This document shows, in pieces, positions 1 to 7,630 of a stretch of DNA of 14,775 nt; within the stretch, counting starts at the first letter, position 1, and the number at the start of each line of letters is the position of its first letter. This DNA comes from Fragilaria radians. Its lineage: Eukaryota > Bacillariophyta > Fragilariophyceae > Fragilariales > Fragilariaceae. The notes under the pieces are model-generated. The model had not been told where the DNA came from. It worked only from the letters and a program-made list of their open reading frames with translations, and searched no databases. A program made the translations under genes and the position numbers. Location: the NCBI GenBank assembly GCA_900642245.1, contig CAAAJI010000020.1, forward strand, positions 334,338-349,112, given 5' to 3'.

Positions 1-180
1 TTTCAAATCGATATTTCTTACAAGTGTCATGAAACCATCTAGACAAATCCTTTCCCCACTCACATGTTTCGGCAAGTCATAAAATGTCTCTATCTTTCTG
101 TGTTCGACGAATGATGAAGGACAAATGGTGTCATCCCAGTCAAAGATTAAAACAGATAACCGATCTTGATACCCCTTCAT
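1..180 (-). CDS. HAD-superfamily hydrolase-like protein, N-terminal part (cut by window edge)
   Basis: Reading the minus strand from an ATG at 180 gives 60 open codons that run off the left edge. The N-terminal part contains VLIFDWDDTICPSSF (residues 10-24), which is HAD motif I: D14 would be the phosphoenzyme nucleophile and D16 the general acid, followed by T18. In the family this motif starts a Rossmann-like fold acting on phosphate esters or similar substrates; the substrate cannot be told from this fragment. The rest of the catalytic residues (motifs II-IV) lie outside the window. A GTAAGA string on the minus strand (plus positions 16-21) could be a splice donor, so the last few residues are uncertain. 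The start is also uncertain because a second frame ends exactly on this ATG (see 177-245). A HAD-like label is fairly safe; anything narrower is inference. Confidence 0.7.
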   Translation of the reverse strand, partial: MKGYQDRLSVLIFDWDDTICPSSFVEHRKIETFYDLPKHVSGERICLDGFMTLVRNIDLK

Positions 181-245
181 TTTCTCAAGCCGTCGATCCC
201 CTTGTATTTTGAAAAAATTTGTCCAACAAATTTTCGTTTCGACAT
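177..245 (-). other. Short upstream ORF overlapping the HAD start, or frameshifted true N-terminus
   Basis: An ATG at 245 opens a 22-codon frame (starts MSKRKFVGQIF, ends KGIDGLRK) whose TGA stop overlaps the HAD ATG in an ATGA arrangement. The peptide is basic and looks like coding sequence. One extra A in the AAAA run beside the junction would fuse it in frame to the hydrolase. It may therefore be an upstream ORF that tunes translation, or the real N-terminus broken by a sequencing or assembly error or by mutation. The sequence alone does not decide this. Confidence 0.35.
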
Positions 246-2160
246 ATCACAACTTTGGCGGGATGGAGAAAAAGGAAAACCTTGATGAATTTTTTCGTTA
301 GACCATTACATGTAAGAAATAAAATTTGAATCTTTAACCCACGACAACAACGGCGACAATTTTTCGCCGAAACTTCGTAAGGCAATACTTAATTTGAAAC
401 CGACGTATCGTGTTTTGCTTTATTTCATGTGTATTTGAAATGAAATCTTGTTGCGAAGTGAATCATGGGTTTTTGATGAAAAGGACGAATCGATTTGGTC
501 ATTCAAATAATTTTGAAAAATGATGTTGACGTCATAATTATCAGCATTGCAACGCTTTATCATGCGCTAGAGCCTGGACACCAGGCTTGGAAACACATCA
601 ATAGCAATACAAAAAGATGAGGTAAGCACACTCCTAACCAAGGCGGACTTTGAATTCTGTTTCCATGTGTAAAGACTTTTTTATCTTTTGAGTTTACGCA
701 CAGACTGCAAATCCCCCTGAACTACGCTTGCACAATATATATTTTTGCAATTGACAATCAATTCAAAGGAAAATGGAAGCAGCATCAAGATTTAATGACC
801 TAGTGTAAACTCAACTTTGATAAGATGTGGTAACTTTGAGTAGAGATCTGGACCATGGATTCATCACCCTAAGCCTAAGGTGAAACACAAAAGTGTATCA
901 ATGACGATTATATTCTGATCATTAGTATATTTGTTTTGTATCACAAGGTGAGTTGGTATATTGAATATAGCGTAACCACATTGAAAGACTGCAACAAGGG
1001 AAACTTGATACTGTTGCCGTTAAAACTTCTTTACAGCAATGTTAATCTTTGAAATTTTATCTCATAAAATGCATATCACCAACCTCATAAATTAGGATGC
1101 TTAAGTGTTAATTAAATCTGATGTTTCATCATGGCATCTAGAAAACGAGGGAATATTGACTTACTTCAAAATTATTTATGAAAATATACAAATCTTTGCT
1201 CTCAAGAAGCAGGAAGTACTTCATAAAGCCCTAGAGAAGCATTTTCAAGAATCCTTAGCATAATGGCTCAACATCAACAGACATATCAATTGAGAGGAAA
1301 TGTTGTGATTTAACCTAGAGCTTGAATTTAAAACGAAAGAAAGATTTAAAAATCTTTATGTTTATCCTTGTGAGTTTGTTATTTAATTAATACAATCGAG
1401 GGTCCCTGACGTATGAATCAAGAAGATAACACCTTACGTAACAGGTTATGAGCAATAACCATACTTTAAAATAAATGTACAGGCTAAGTAATGTATATTT
1501 GTTCCGGTATGGGCGATGCCTCTTTTCGTTAGTACAAGTAAATAATAGAAGATAAGGATAATGTTCTTGAATAAAGTGCACATACTTTCCCTTTTTCAAG
1601 CAATCTTCAATGATTTATTTACTTGCATGATGAAAAATTACTTATTGTCATTCAAATTTGTGAAGGAAATCAAATGCCCAGTTGAACTGTCACTGTCCGT
1701 GAATTGATGTGCCCTTCTTTTCTTTATTGACTTGTAGTAAGAGTAAGGGACTTCTCTGATATCGGTACTCACACACATCTCGTCTATATTATAAACAGGT
1801 TCATACCTTAATCAACTAAATAATTACACCAATTTCGATTGACTTGTAAACTATGATTGAAACCCTTAATAACTTAGTTTTTTTCGCAAAGGTTCGTTTT
1901 TTTCAACGGTACACGGAAAAACATGTTAGGGATGCAATCAAGAGTACAGATTCATACACGAGGGGTTAAATTGGTTCTATTTTCTTTATTATTGCGTGAC
2001 ATATGTTTAAGATGATTAATTGATAGATAAGGTGGCACCATTAATTGGCCACTTTGATTCTGTCTGAACCTATAGGTTGATAAAGTGGCTATGTTTCGGG
2101 CATTAAATATCCGTTTATCCATTACTGTGTATAATACATGAGTCTTAGCTATGATTTTTC
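246..2160. other. Long AT-rich stretch with no recognised gene
   Basis: All frames are interrupted by frequent stops, and the longest frames here (such as a 70-codon minus frame near 1387-1599) have low-complexity, non-domain-like composition. The left part is the presumed promoter of the HAD gene. The right part may include eroded gag and protease sequence of the copia element that becomes recognisable at 2161, but I could not identify a CCHC zinc knuckle or an aspartic protease D-[ST]-G motif. Nothing else was recognised. Confidence 0.5.
527..534. promoter_or_regulatory. Perfect CRE palindrome TGACGTCA upstream of the HAD gene
   Basis: The 8-bp palindrome TGACGTCA lies about 350 bp upstream of the HAD start codon. 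This is the classical full binding site for CREB/ATF-type bZIP dimers. In diatoms, half-sites TGACGT and ACGTCA are known as CO2/cAMP-responsive elements of a carbonic anhydrase promoter. Its function here is inference; a single 8-mer can occur by chance. Confidence 0.35.
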
Positions 2161-2162
2161 GT

Positions 2163-2319
2163 GAAATGTTAGGTCACTCTGGCATTGACAGGTTTGACCT
2201 CCAATATCCACGGTTTGATATTGCACTGGAATATTGAAATTTGTTGAAAATGTACCATGGCTAAGCTGGAGAGAAAAATATCAACAAGGGTTGAAGGAGG
2301 AAGTCAGGTTTCTTCAGAA
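2163..2319 (+). pseudogene. copia integrase zinc-finger (HHCC, gag-pre-integrase) remnant
   Basis: One frame reads EMLGHSGIDR (from 2163), matching the LGH-P/S-G-x-x-R signature containing a zinc-ligand histidine. A frameshift later, the next frame reads NIEIC-stop-KCTMAKLERKI, the CxxC pair of the HHCC finger. The stop (TGA, 2245-2247) lies between the two cysteines, where copia relatives usually have a charged residue such as E; GAA to TGA would be a single change. The finger normally helps integrase bind LTR ends. It is inactive here. Confidence 0.75.
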
Positions 2320-2671
2320 AGGTGTTATTTGGATATCGGTTCACTGAGAGATTTGAGCTTTGGTGGCGCAACGTTCTGGGTTCTGATTGTTGACGCTTGA
2401 ACATATTCTTGAAGACAAAGAGTCAGTGGAACACAAAGAGGATGATCTTACTTACAGATTTGGAGATTGTCAGGATTAACGTGAAATTCATTCGTTGTGA
2501 TGACTCCGGAGAAAATGAAGTGTTTTAGAATGAAAGTCAAAAACATTTCATAATAATAAGTTTCAGCTTTCATGACCTAGAACACCAGAGCGAATCGGTA
2601 AGATTGAAAGACAATTTCAAACCATTCACGAGAGGACTTGCTCTATGTTCGACTATGCAAAAGTACACAAA
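2320..2671 (+). pseudogene. copia integrase catalytic core remnant (DDE)
   Basis: The core begins with YLDIGSLRDLSFGG followed by FWVLIVDA and a TGA at 2398-2400. A second frame gives VKFIRCDDSGEN, and a third gives TPERIGKIERQFQTIHERT. These correspond to the three DDE catalytic positions of the retroviral-type integrase fold: first D (2332-2334), second D (2499-2501) and E (2606-2608). All three catalytic codons are still present but lie in three different frames, so the enzyme cannot be made. Similarity stops near 2671 at a FDYAKVHKE-like sequence and resumes at about 3327. Confidence 0.8.
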
Positions 2672-3309
2672 GAAGTATTATTATCTATTTTAAACCATTT
2701 TCTATCTAGTCTTGTGTAGTTTCAGAATTTCTCTCAAAAGATGTTTGATACATCTTCTCTTGAAGATTTTGATCTTGCTTGAACCTTTCGGCCCAAATGA
2801 TTAGGCAAGTCTCTTCAACTTGTTAATGAGGATAAGTTGGCTTGTCAATACAGACAAGTTTGCTGTCAATAAAGATAAAGTAAATTATCCTTCCAACTCT
2901 TTTAATCTTAAAGAGTTGGATTTGTAATTAATTTTTAAATAGATTGTCTTTTAGTGCCGTTTAGTTAGATCCGGCACTGGATTGTATAAATATATTTTTC
3001 CATCTATAAGTAACACTTGATTTTCACTAAACTTGCCTTTTGAATGATCATCACCTATAAAACTTGTGGTAGATATAGAAAAGGATAGCTAACTTGCAAC
3101 TTATCCATAGTTAGATGAGTAAATATAAGAATATTTTGATTATATTACTATTTCCCATGCACTGACGGTGACGGACGTCTCCTTTTACCAGTACACTCAG
3201 CCATCTCTTAGTTTAGTACTTTGTTACTAAGACTGGTGCCTATTATGTTAAGGATTAACGTCTTGATTCCTAGTCAAGGAAGATCAGGATTAGGCCTGCA
3301 TTGACCTTT
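2672..3309. repeat. Palindrome-rich insertion splitting the copia integrase
   Basis: Integrase similarity breaks at about 2671 and resumes at about 3327, although in relatives the two parts are nearly adjacent (the AK-LTK-LRSGLWNECAR region). The roughly 640 bp between them has no copia coding similarity and contains several inverted repeats: 2841-2846/2853-2858, 2892-2902/2910-2920 (11 bp perfect, 7-nt loop), 2953-2959/2972-2978 (7 bp), and GGATAAGTTG at 2830-2839 repeated in inverse at 3097-3106. A TATA-like TATAAATATA lies at 2985-2994. It could be a solo LTR or a small non-autonomous element. ACAAA occurs at both junctions (2667-2671 and 3310-3314) as a possible 5-bp target duplication, but the insert does not start with TG and end with CA. 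Confidence 0.5.
2892..2920. repeat. Perfect 11-bp stem-loop
   Basis: TCCAACTCTTT at 2892-2902 is exactly reverse-complemented at 2910-2920, with the 7-nt loop TAATCTT. It lies in the insertion inside the copia integrase, shortly before a second 7-bp hairpin and a TATA-like motif. Such hairpins occur in LTR untranslated regions, but here the role is unknown. Confidence 0.7.
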
Positions 3310-3326
3310 ACAAAACATAATGATGA

Positions 3327-3764
3327 CTCAGGTCTGGAGTTTGCAATGAATGTGCTAGAATGGTCGCCTTTTTGTCAAGCATCACCTCGATCAAGGCTAA
3401 AGAAGTGAGTCCTTATCAATTGTTGTTTGGCAGTAAGCCAAAGCTACCGGAGAGTTTACGATCCTTTCAAGAAAATCGGTGTGGTTATGAGGTTCAAGGA
3501 AAGTTAAAAAATCGTGGCACTTTTTGCATGTTAGTCGAACATTCTGACTATCGCGCTAGCGACGTTTATCGAATGTTGAACTTGGAAATTAAGCATATAA
3601 GGAATTCAAGAGATGTTACATGGGTAAAGTTATATCACAAGGCTTGGATCATCAAGAACACCCCAGTTTCGAATTATGTGAATGATGATGAAGTCGGGTC
3701 GGTTATTCCTAAGAAAGCTGATGACATTCAAGAGTCCCATGCAAGCTCAACTACACAAGTATAG
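3327..3764 (+). pseudogene. copia integrase C-terminal region remnant
   Basis: After a TGA at 3324-3326, a frame reads LRSGVCNECARMVAFLSS and continues openly to the TAG at 3762-3764. It contains KEVSPYQLLFGSKPKL and VYRMLNLEIKHIRNSRDV, both characteristic of the end of copia integrase (the SPYE/Q-LLFG block and the VYR...T-K-I--SRDV block). It is the best preserved part of the element. A frame from ATG 3360 would give 134 aa, but that ATG is internal to the ancestral polyprotein and is not a true start. Confidence 0.82.
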
Positions 3765-3797
3765 AAATACGCTGCTAATTTAACGGTTTATTCTCAA

Positions 3798-4440
3798 ATG
3801 AGGCGATTAGAAAGCAATTTTAACCCAGATGCTTTGACGAACTTTAAGCAAGGAAGGGATATCCCTCTTGATCAAGCAACTATTGCTCTTTGAACTGGGA
3901 ATATTATTGAAGAACCTAGACTTTTGATGAAGCTTGGAATAATGAAGATCAAGTAGACCAAGAGAAGTGGAGAAATGCAATCAAGAAGGAGCTCAACAAT
4001 ATCGAAATGGATTTGCAAGAACAAGACCGGTTGCTTGTAGATATGGTCAAGTTCCTGGTGGATTTTAATGAAAGTTTTAATACAGTAATTAACAATGTGA
4101 GCTTCTGAGTTATGCAAATTGTAAAGTTAATTTAGGGATTGTAAATATCAATTATTGATGCTGAAACAGCGTTTTTACGGAAACGCTACCCCCTGAAGGT
4201 ATGAGTACCAACGAAAACAATAGTCTAAAGTTGACAAAGAATATTTACGGACTATTTGAGACTGCAGGGGAGTCCAGTAAAAAGTTAATTCAAGTGCTCA
4301 AAAGTATCGGTTTCATCGAAAATAAATCCGATACATGTTTATTGTCAAAGTGGGATGATGAAGGAATTGTTTTAATAGGGATTTAGGTTGGGAATTGCCT
4401 TATTACTGGAAAGGAAAGCCAAATTTCCAAGATGTTTGTT
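3798..4440 (+). pseudogene. copia reverse transcriptase remnant with destroyed active site
   Basis: Fragments in different frames read FNPDALTNFKQ, then FDEAWNNEDQVDQEKWRNAI (the usual start of copia RT), then ARTRPVACRYGQVPG and DFNESFNTVINNVSF, then DAETAFLRKRYP and LKLTKNIYGL. Between the EKWRNAI block and ARTRPVAC the expected stretch (K-WVFKIK-like) is missing, so there is a small deletion. The catalytic YVDD box near 4384-4395 reads stop-V-G-N: TAG replaces Tyr and both aspartates are lost. Frames between stops are at most about 60 codons. The protein is non-functional. Confidence 0.82.
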
Positions 4441-5170
4441 GAATTGAAGGATAATAACTTTAACTTGAAGATGACAACCAACTGAGTGTTGGAGAATGAA
4501 ACCATGTATGAAATCTTGATTCTCCAGCCGCACTCAATCGAACAGCAAAGTTGGAGAAGAAGTGATCAAGAATAGAGTTTATATGACCGCCGTATACTAT
4601 AAAATGCTTGTCTCGATGATTCCTTCAAACTCATCAATGATGAATCACAGAAAAGATATTCATCTGGAGTTGAAATGCTCCTTTACTTAAGAAAATATTC
4701 CCGACCTGACCTTTGCATTGCTGTCAGGCAGTTGTCTAAGTGCATGGATGCAGCAACAATGTGGTCTCACCCAGAAATGCTGAAAGTTGCGAAGTTAGTG
4801 CTTAACACAAAAACGTTTTGCTTGAAAATTCGTCCAAAAATCGATAGTAAATATTGGTTTCTCAAGGTATTTTGTGACATTGACCTGGAGGGAGAATCAG
4901 AAACGAGGATTAGCGTTACTTTATCTTCAAAACGCATTGGAAAAATCCCTCACTTTCATTCAAGACTTAGGTTATTGGTTTAGGCTATCCATTAGGGATA
5001 TCGGAAAATTTGAGAGTGTGACAGTCAGCATTAACTTATTCTTTGAACTAGTAGTCGAAACGCTCATTACAACTTGTTAGTTCAAGTTCTTCTCATCAAA
5101 ACGTATCTTTGTCTATTGAAGGGACAACTTGCCAACACTTGATCTGAATTGTTTCATTTTGTTACATTCC
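4441..5170 (+). pseudogene. copia RT thumb and RNase H remnant
   Basis: ELKDNNFNLKMTTN and ILILQPHSIEQQ represent the post-YVDD region. An open frame from 4675 reads MLLYLRKYSRPDLCIAVRQL and later KVFCDIDLEGESETRISVT, which matches the VFCDSDWAGD block that starts RNase H. Directly after RISVT the sequence jumps to TLSS, so about 30 residues are deleted. Remains of the later RNase H part are readable in other frames: FIQDLGYWFRLSIR, SSRNAHYNLLVQ and LIKTYLCLLKGQLANT before the similarity fades near 5165. No polypurine tract and no 3' LTR could be identified after it. Confidence 0.75.
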
Positions 5171-5681
5171 AAATACAGAATTAGAATTAACTGCATAACT
5201 CAATCATAGACATCAAGCAAATAAATATCATAACTTTACATCATGCACTCTCTACATAGTGTTCATCTTGCATGGGCTCCTTTTGTGGGATACTTTGGAC
5301 TTCTTGACCTTGAATCTCGGAAATCAAGAATGTGCTATTTCTATATTCCCGTTTGGTCATGAAGCATCTGCCTTTATATGTTGAACAAAGGTAACTAGAG
5401 AAATACAAAAACATAGATTGTCTGTATGTTTTTATGGAAGCTTATTAGTTGAAATGGATGCCTAATACTGAATCTCTTTAACATTTCGTAGTAACCCAAA
5501 GCAACATTTTGACACCGATCCCTGGAATTCCCGATTCCCTAGCGCTGAGAATTTTAGTTCTTTCCTTTCACAGACGACATCCTCTCTGACGACGGGCACA
5601 AATTTCTTCGAACATCACGCATGCTAATTGTTTGACCAACTTAGAATTGGGAAATCACAACAAGCGTTATACTAGATTATC
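5171..5681. promoter_or_regulatory. Spacer and presumed promoter/5' UTR of the CRT-like gene
   Basis: No coding potential was found. The segment directly upstream of the transporter must hold its promoter, but no convincing TATA box or initiator stands out. A donor-like AAAG/GTAACT at 5391 and an acceptor-like pyrimidine tract ending TTTCACAG at 5573 could bound a 5' UTR intron of about 183 nt. This is weak and would not change the protein. Confidence 0.3.
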
Positions 5682-7217
5682 ATGGGCTTTTGGAAGTTTT
5701 TCAGTCCACAGGAGGTAGATGTGCGTTCGTTCGCTTCCGGGGAACTTGAATATGAGGCGGATACGCATGATGGCGAACACGACTCAAACGACCACATGCC
5801 GTCTAAATCAACCGATTGCAAGCTGATGGTAGCTTTTGTGAGCCTTATCATTGTAGGAACAGCCAATACAGTTCTCAACAAGCTTCAGGCTGTACCATTG
5901 TACAACTATCCCAATTTTACAAATCTCTTCGGTAATTTTCTTTTCATTCCAATTTTGTTCGTCTACATATTGCCTGCCTATCGATACGGTTGGTTCCAAC
6001 AGAGTATTACACAGGATCAATGGAAGATGAGCTTGCGACCGTTTGCAGTTATGGGTGCATTGGATTGTGTCGCCGGCATGATGCAAGTTTTTTGTGCAGT
6101 TTACCTTCCGGGGCCCCTTCTTGTCCTTCTGCCACAAGCTGCGATTCCAATAAGTATGATTTTTTCAAGGCATATTTTGGGATCACGATATAAGAAACTT
6201 CAATACATTGGTGCACTTGTTGTATTGTTAGGAATTATTGTTGTCCTAGAGCCTGAAATAACGCATCGTCACAAGCCGAATTATATATGCGAGGCCATTG
6301 ATGTGACGAAGGATTGCTTATTATGTCAAGTAGAAGTATCGGAAGCAGCATGCCTCTCTCACCGTCTTGAAACGAAGCCCAATTTTCAACTAAATGTGCT
6401 ACAAGATCAATCATTCTTAAGCGTAAGTGCAACTGGTGACGATGAACATTTGGGTACTCCAATCTGTGCATGGATCGCCGCTGATGAGGCATCCAATGGT
6501 GAACAATGGTTGGTGTTGTTATGGTCGGTGATCATGATCATTTCTTGCTTTCCAATGGCGCTTTCTACTATTTATAAGGAATTGGTTTTAGATGACGACA
6601 TGGACCCAGTCTTCTTAAACGGGTGGATTGTCATTTTTCAAACACTTTACTCAGTCATTTTGGCAGTCCCAGCTGGTTTTGCATCAACTCCACCTGTGCT
6701 GCCAAAGGATGTACCAAGAAACATGATTGATGGCTGGAAATGTTATTTGGGTGTCGATTCAATTCATGATGGATGTCATCCAGATGACTGCAGAACTTCG
6801 GCGCTTTATTTCAACTTGGGGATCCTTGTGAACCTTATCTACGTTTTGGCTGTCATGTTTGTGGTTAAGTGGGGTTCAACATCATTGCTATTTATAGGCC
6901 TCACCATTATGGTTCCATTGGGTAACCTCGCCTTCGCAATCATTCCGTCGAATGCAGGGAATAGTGTTCACGCGTCAGACCTTTTTGGTCTCATGGTGAT
7001 ACTCATGGGACTTATTTTATACCGATCGTCAGGACTGGTTTCGTCAACACATCAAAGATCTGACGATATAGATTCGATTCACATCAATGATCTCGCCGAA
7101 CCATTACTTCCAGGCGTAATATCAGAGCACAGTTCTGTATCCACTTTGCAGGTCAATCTTTCCAATGTCCAGGAGAGAAAGACAGATACATCCCCATCGA
7201 GAGTCGCGGATTTATGA
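5682..7217 (+). CDS. CRT-like transporter (drug/metabolite transporter superfamily)
   Basis: A single uninterrupted ORF of 511 aa. About ten hydrophobic segments are visible at roughly residues 49-69, 82-98, 119-141, 144-163, 174-190, 276-298, 312-334, 374-396, 399-421 and 432-448, the ten-helix plan of the chloroquine-resistance-transporter (CRT) family. Family-like blocks are TVLNKLQAVPLYNYPNF in helix 1, LYLPGPLLVLLPQAAIPISM-type sequence in helix 4 and the cysteine motif GWKCYLG...GCHPDDC between helices 7 and 8. K67 in VLNK corresponds by position to Lys76 of the Plasmodium protein. Known members sit in vacuole-type or plastid membranes and export small solutes such as peptides, drugs or thiols; the substrate here is unknown. 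Unusual is a long loop (about 191-275) with five cysteines. The C-tail is soluble and contains EPLLPG (473-478), a string common in tonoplast proteins. The ATG at 5682 is chosen because it gives a short polar N-tail before helix 1, as expected. Confidence 0.9.
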   Translation: MGFWKFFSPQEVDVRSFASGELEYEADTHDGEHDSNDHMPSKSTDCKLMVAFVSLIIVGTANTVLNKLQAVPLYNYPNFTNLFGNFLFIPILFVYILPAYRYGWFQQSITQDQWKMSLRPFAVMGALDCVAGMMQVFCAVYLPGPLLVLLPQAAIPISMIFSRHILGSRYKKLQYIGALVVLLGIIVVLEPEITHRHKPNYICEAIDVTKDCLLCQVEVSEAACLSHRLETKPNFQLNVLQDQSFLSVSATGDDEHLGTPICAWIAADEASNGEQWLVLLWSVIMIISCFPMALSTIYKELVLDDDMDPVFLNGWIVIFQTLYSVILAVPAGFASTPPVLPKDVPRNMIDGWKCYLGVDSIHDGCHPDDCRTSALYFNLGILVNLIYVLAVMFVVKWGSTSLLFIGLTIMVPLGNLAFAIIPSNAGNSVHASDLFGLMVILMGLILYRSSGLVSSTHQRSDDIDSIHINDLAEPLLPGVISEHSSVSTLQVNLSNVQERKTDTSPSRVADL

Positions 7218-7630
7218 TACTTTCGATGTATGCTACTAATTTTACAAGACGCTGAAATCTTTAATTTGCATTCGCATCAACAATAACAAATGGTGTAGAA
7301 ACGTTAGTGATTGCGAAAGATAACTGTCTTTAGACCAAATATTACAGTTTAATGACTAAGAAAAAATTCATACTAGATGATGATATTGTTACCAAGCTAT
7401 GAGAGGTGCAATTTTTGCTTTTCGTTAGTTAATCCTCACTAAGTAAAAAACTAACAATTTCTTGTAAAATGAGTGCTTGTGAAATGATTTTGGCCTGTCT
7501 AAGAAATTGCCGCGAATAAATAACATGATCGTGACAAGTGATGCGCGATCTTTTTTGGAATATTGGAGAACAATACAGAAATGTTTCACAACCAGAGCTG
7601 ATTCTAGGAAAGAAGCAGCTCGACGATAAA
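7218..7630. other. Convergent 3' spacer between CRT-like and bZIP genes
   Basis: The transporter ends at 7217 on the plus strand and the bZIP gene ends at 7631 on the minus strand, so this 413-bp AT-rich segment contains both 3' UTRs. AATAAA occurs near 7514 on the plus strand and might serve polyadenylation. No gene was seen; a 93-codon minus frame (7429-7710) runs into the bZIP gene in another frame and is an overlap artefact. Confidence 0.5.

Larger units (their letters stand above)
2161..5170 (+). mobile_element. Degenerate Ty1/copia LTR retrotransposon (pol remnant)
   Basis: Conserved copia pol blocks occur in the right order on the plus strand: HHCC-type zinc finger (about 2163-2300), integrase core (about 2320-2671), integrase C-terminal part (3327-3764), reverse transcriptase (about 3798-4440) and RT end plus RNase H (about 4440-5170). 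Integrase before RT is the copia order and excludes gypsy. The blocks sit in several frames and are broken by stops and indels, so no functional polyprotein is made. Examples are SPYQLLFGSKPKL in the integrase end, LKLTKNIYGL in RT and MLLYLRKYSRPDLC at the RT/RNase H boundary. Gag, protease and matching LTRs were not found, so the limits given are those of recognisable coding similarity, not true element ends. Confidence 0.88.

Noticed and set aside
1387..1599. 70-codon minus-strand ORF in the left spacer
   Set aside because: Composition is low-complexity and aromatic/basic with no motif; it lies in stop-rich AT DNA and fits chance expectation.
2816..3101. CAACT at 2816-2820 and 3097-3101 flanking a TGTTAATG start as an alternative solo-LTR model
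   Set aside because: The 3' end of such an LTR would be TTG rather than CA, and the match is better explained by the inverted GGATAAGTTG arms.
2667..3314. ACAAA at both ends of the insertion as a 5-bp target site duplication
   Set aside because: A 5-mer in AT-rich DNA matches easily, and the insert ends are not TG...CA, so I do not use it to fix the boundaries.
3872..4117. 81-codon minus-strand ORF
   Set aside because: It is antisense to the copia reverse transcriptase remnant, whose blocks are clearly readable on the plus strand.
5808..6137. 109-codon minus-strand ORF inside the CRT-like gene
   Set aside because: Opposite-strand shadow of a clear ten-helix transporter; no domain of its own. 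The same holds for 5672-5881 and 6235-6492 minus and 5990-6193 plus.
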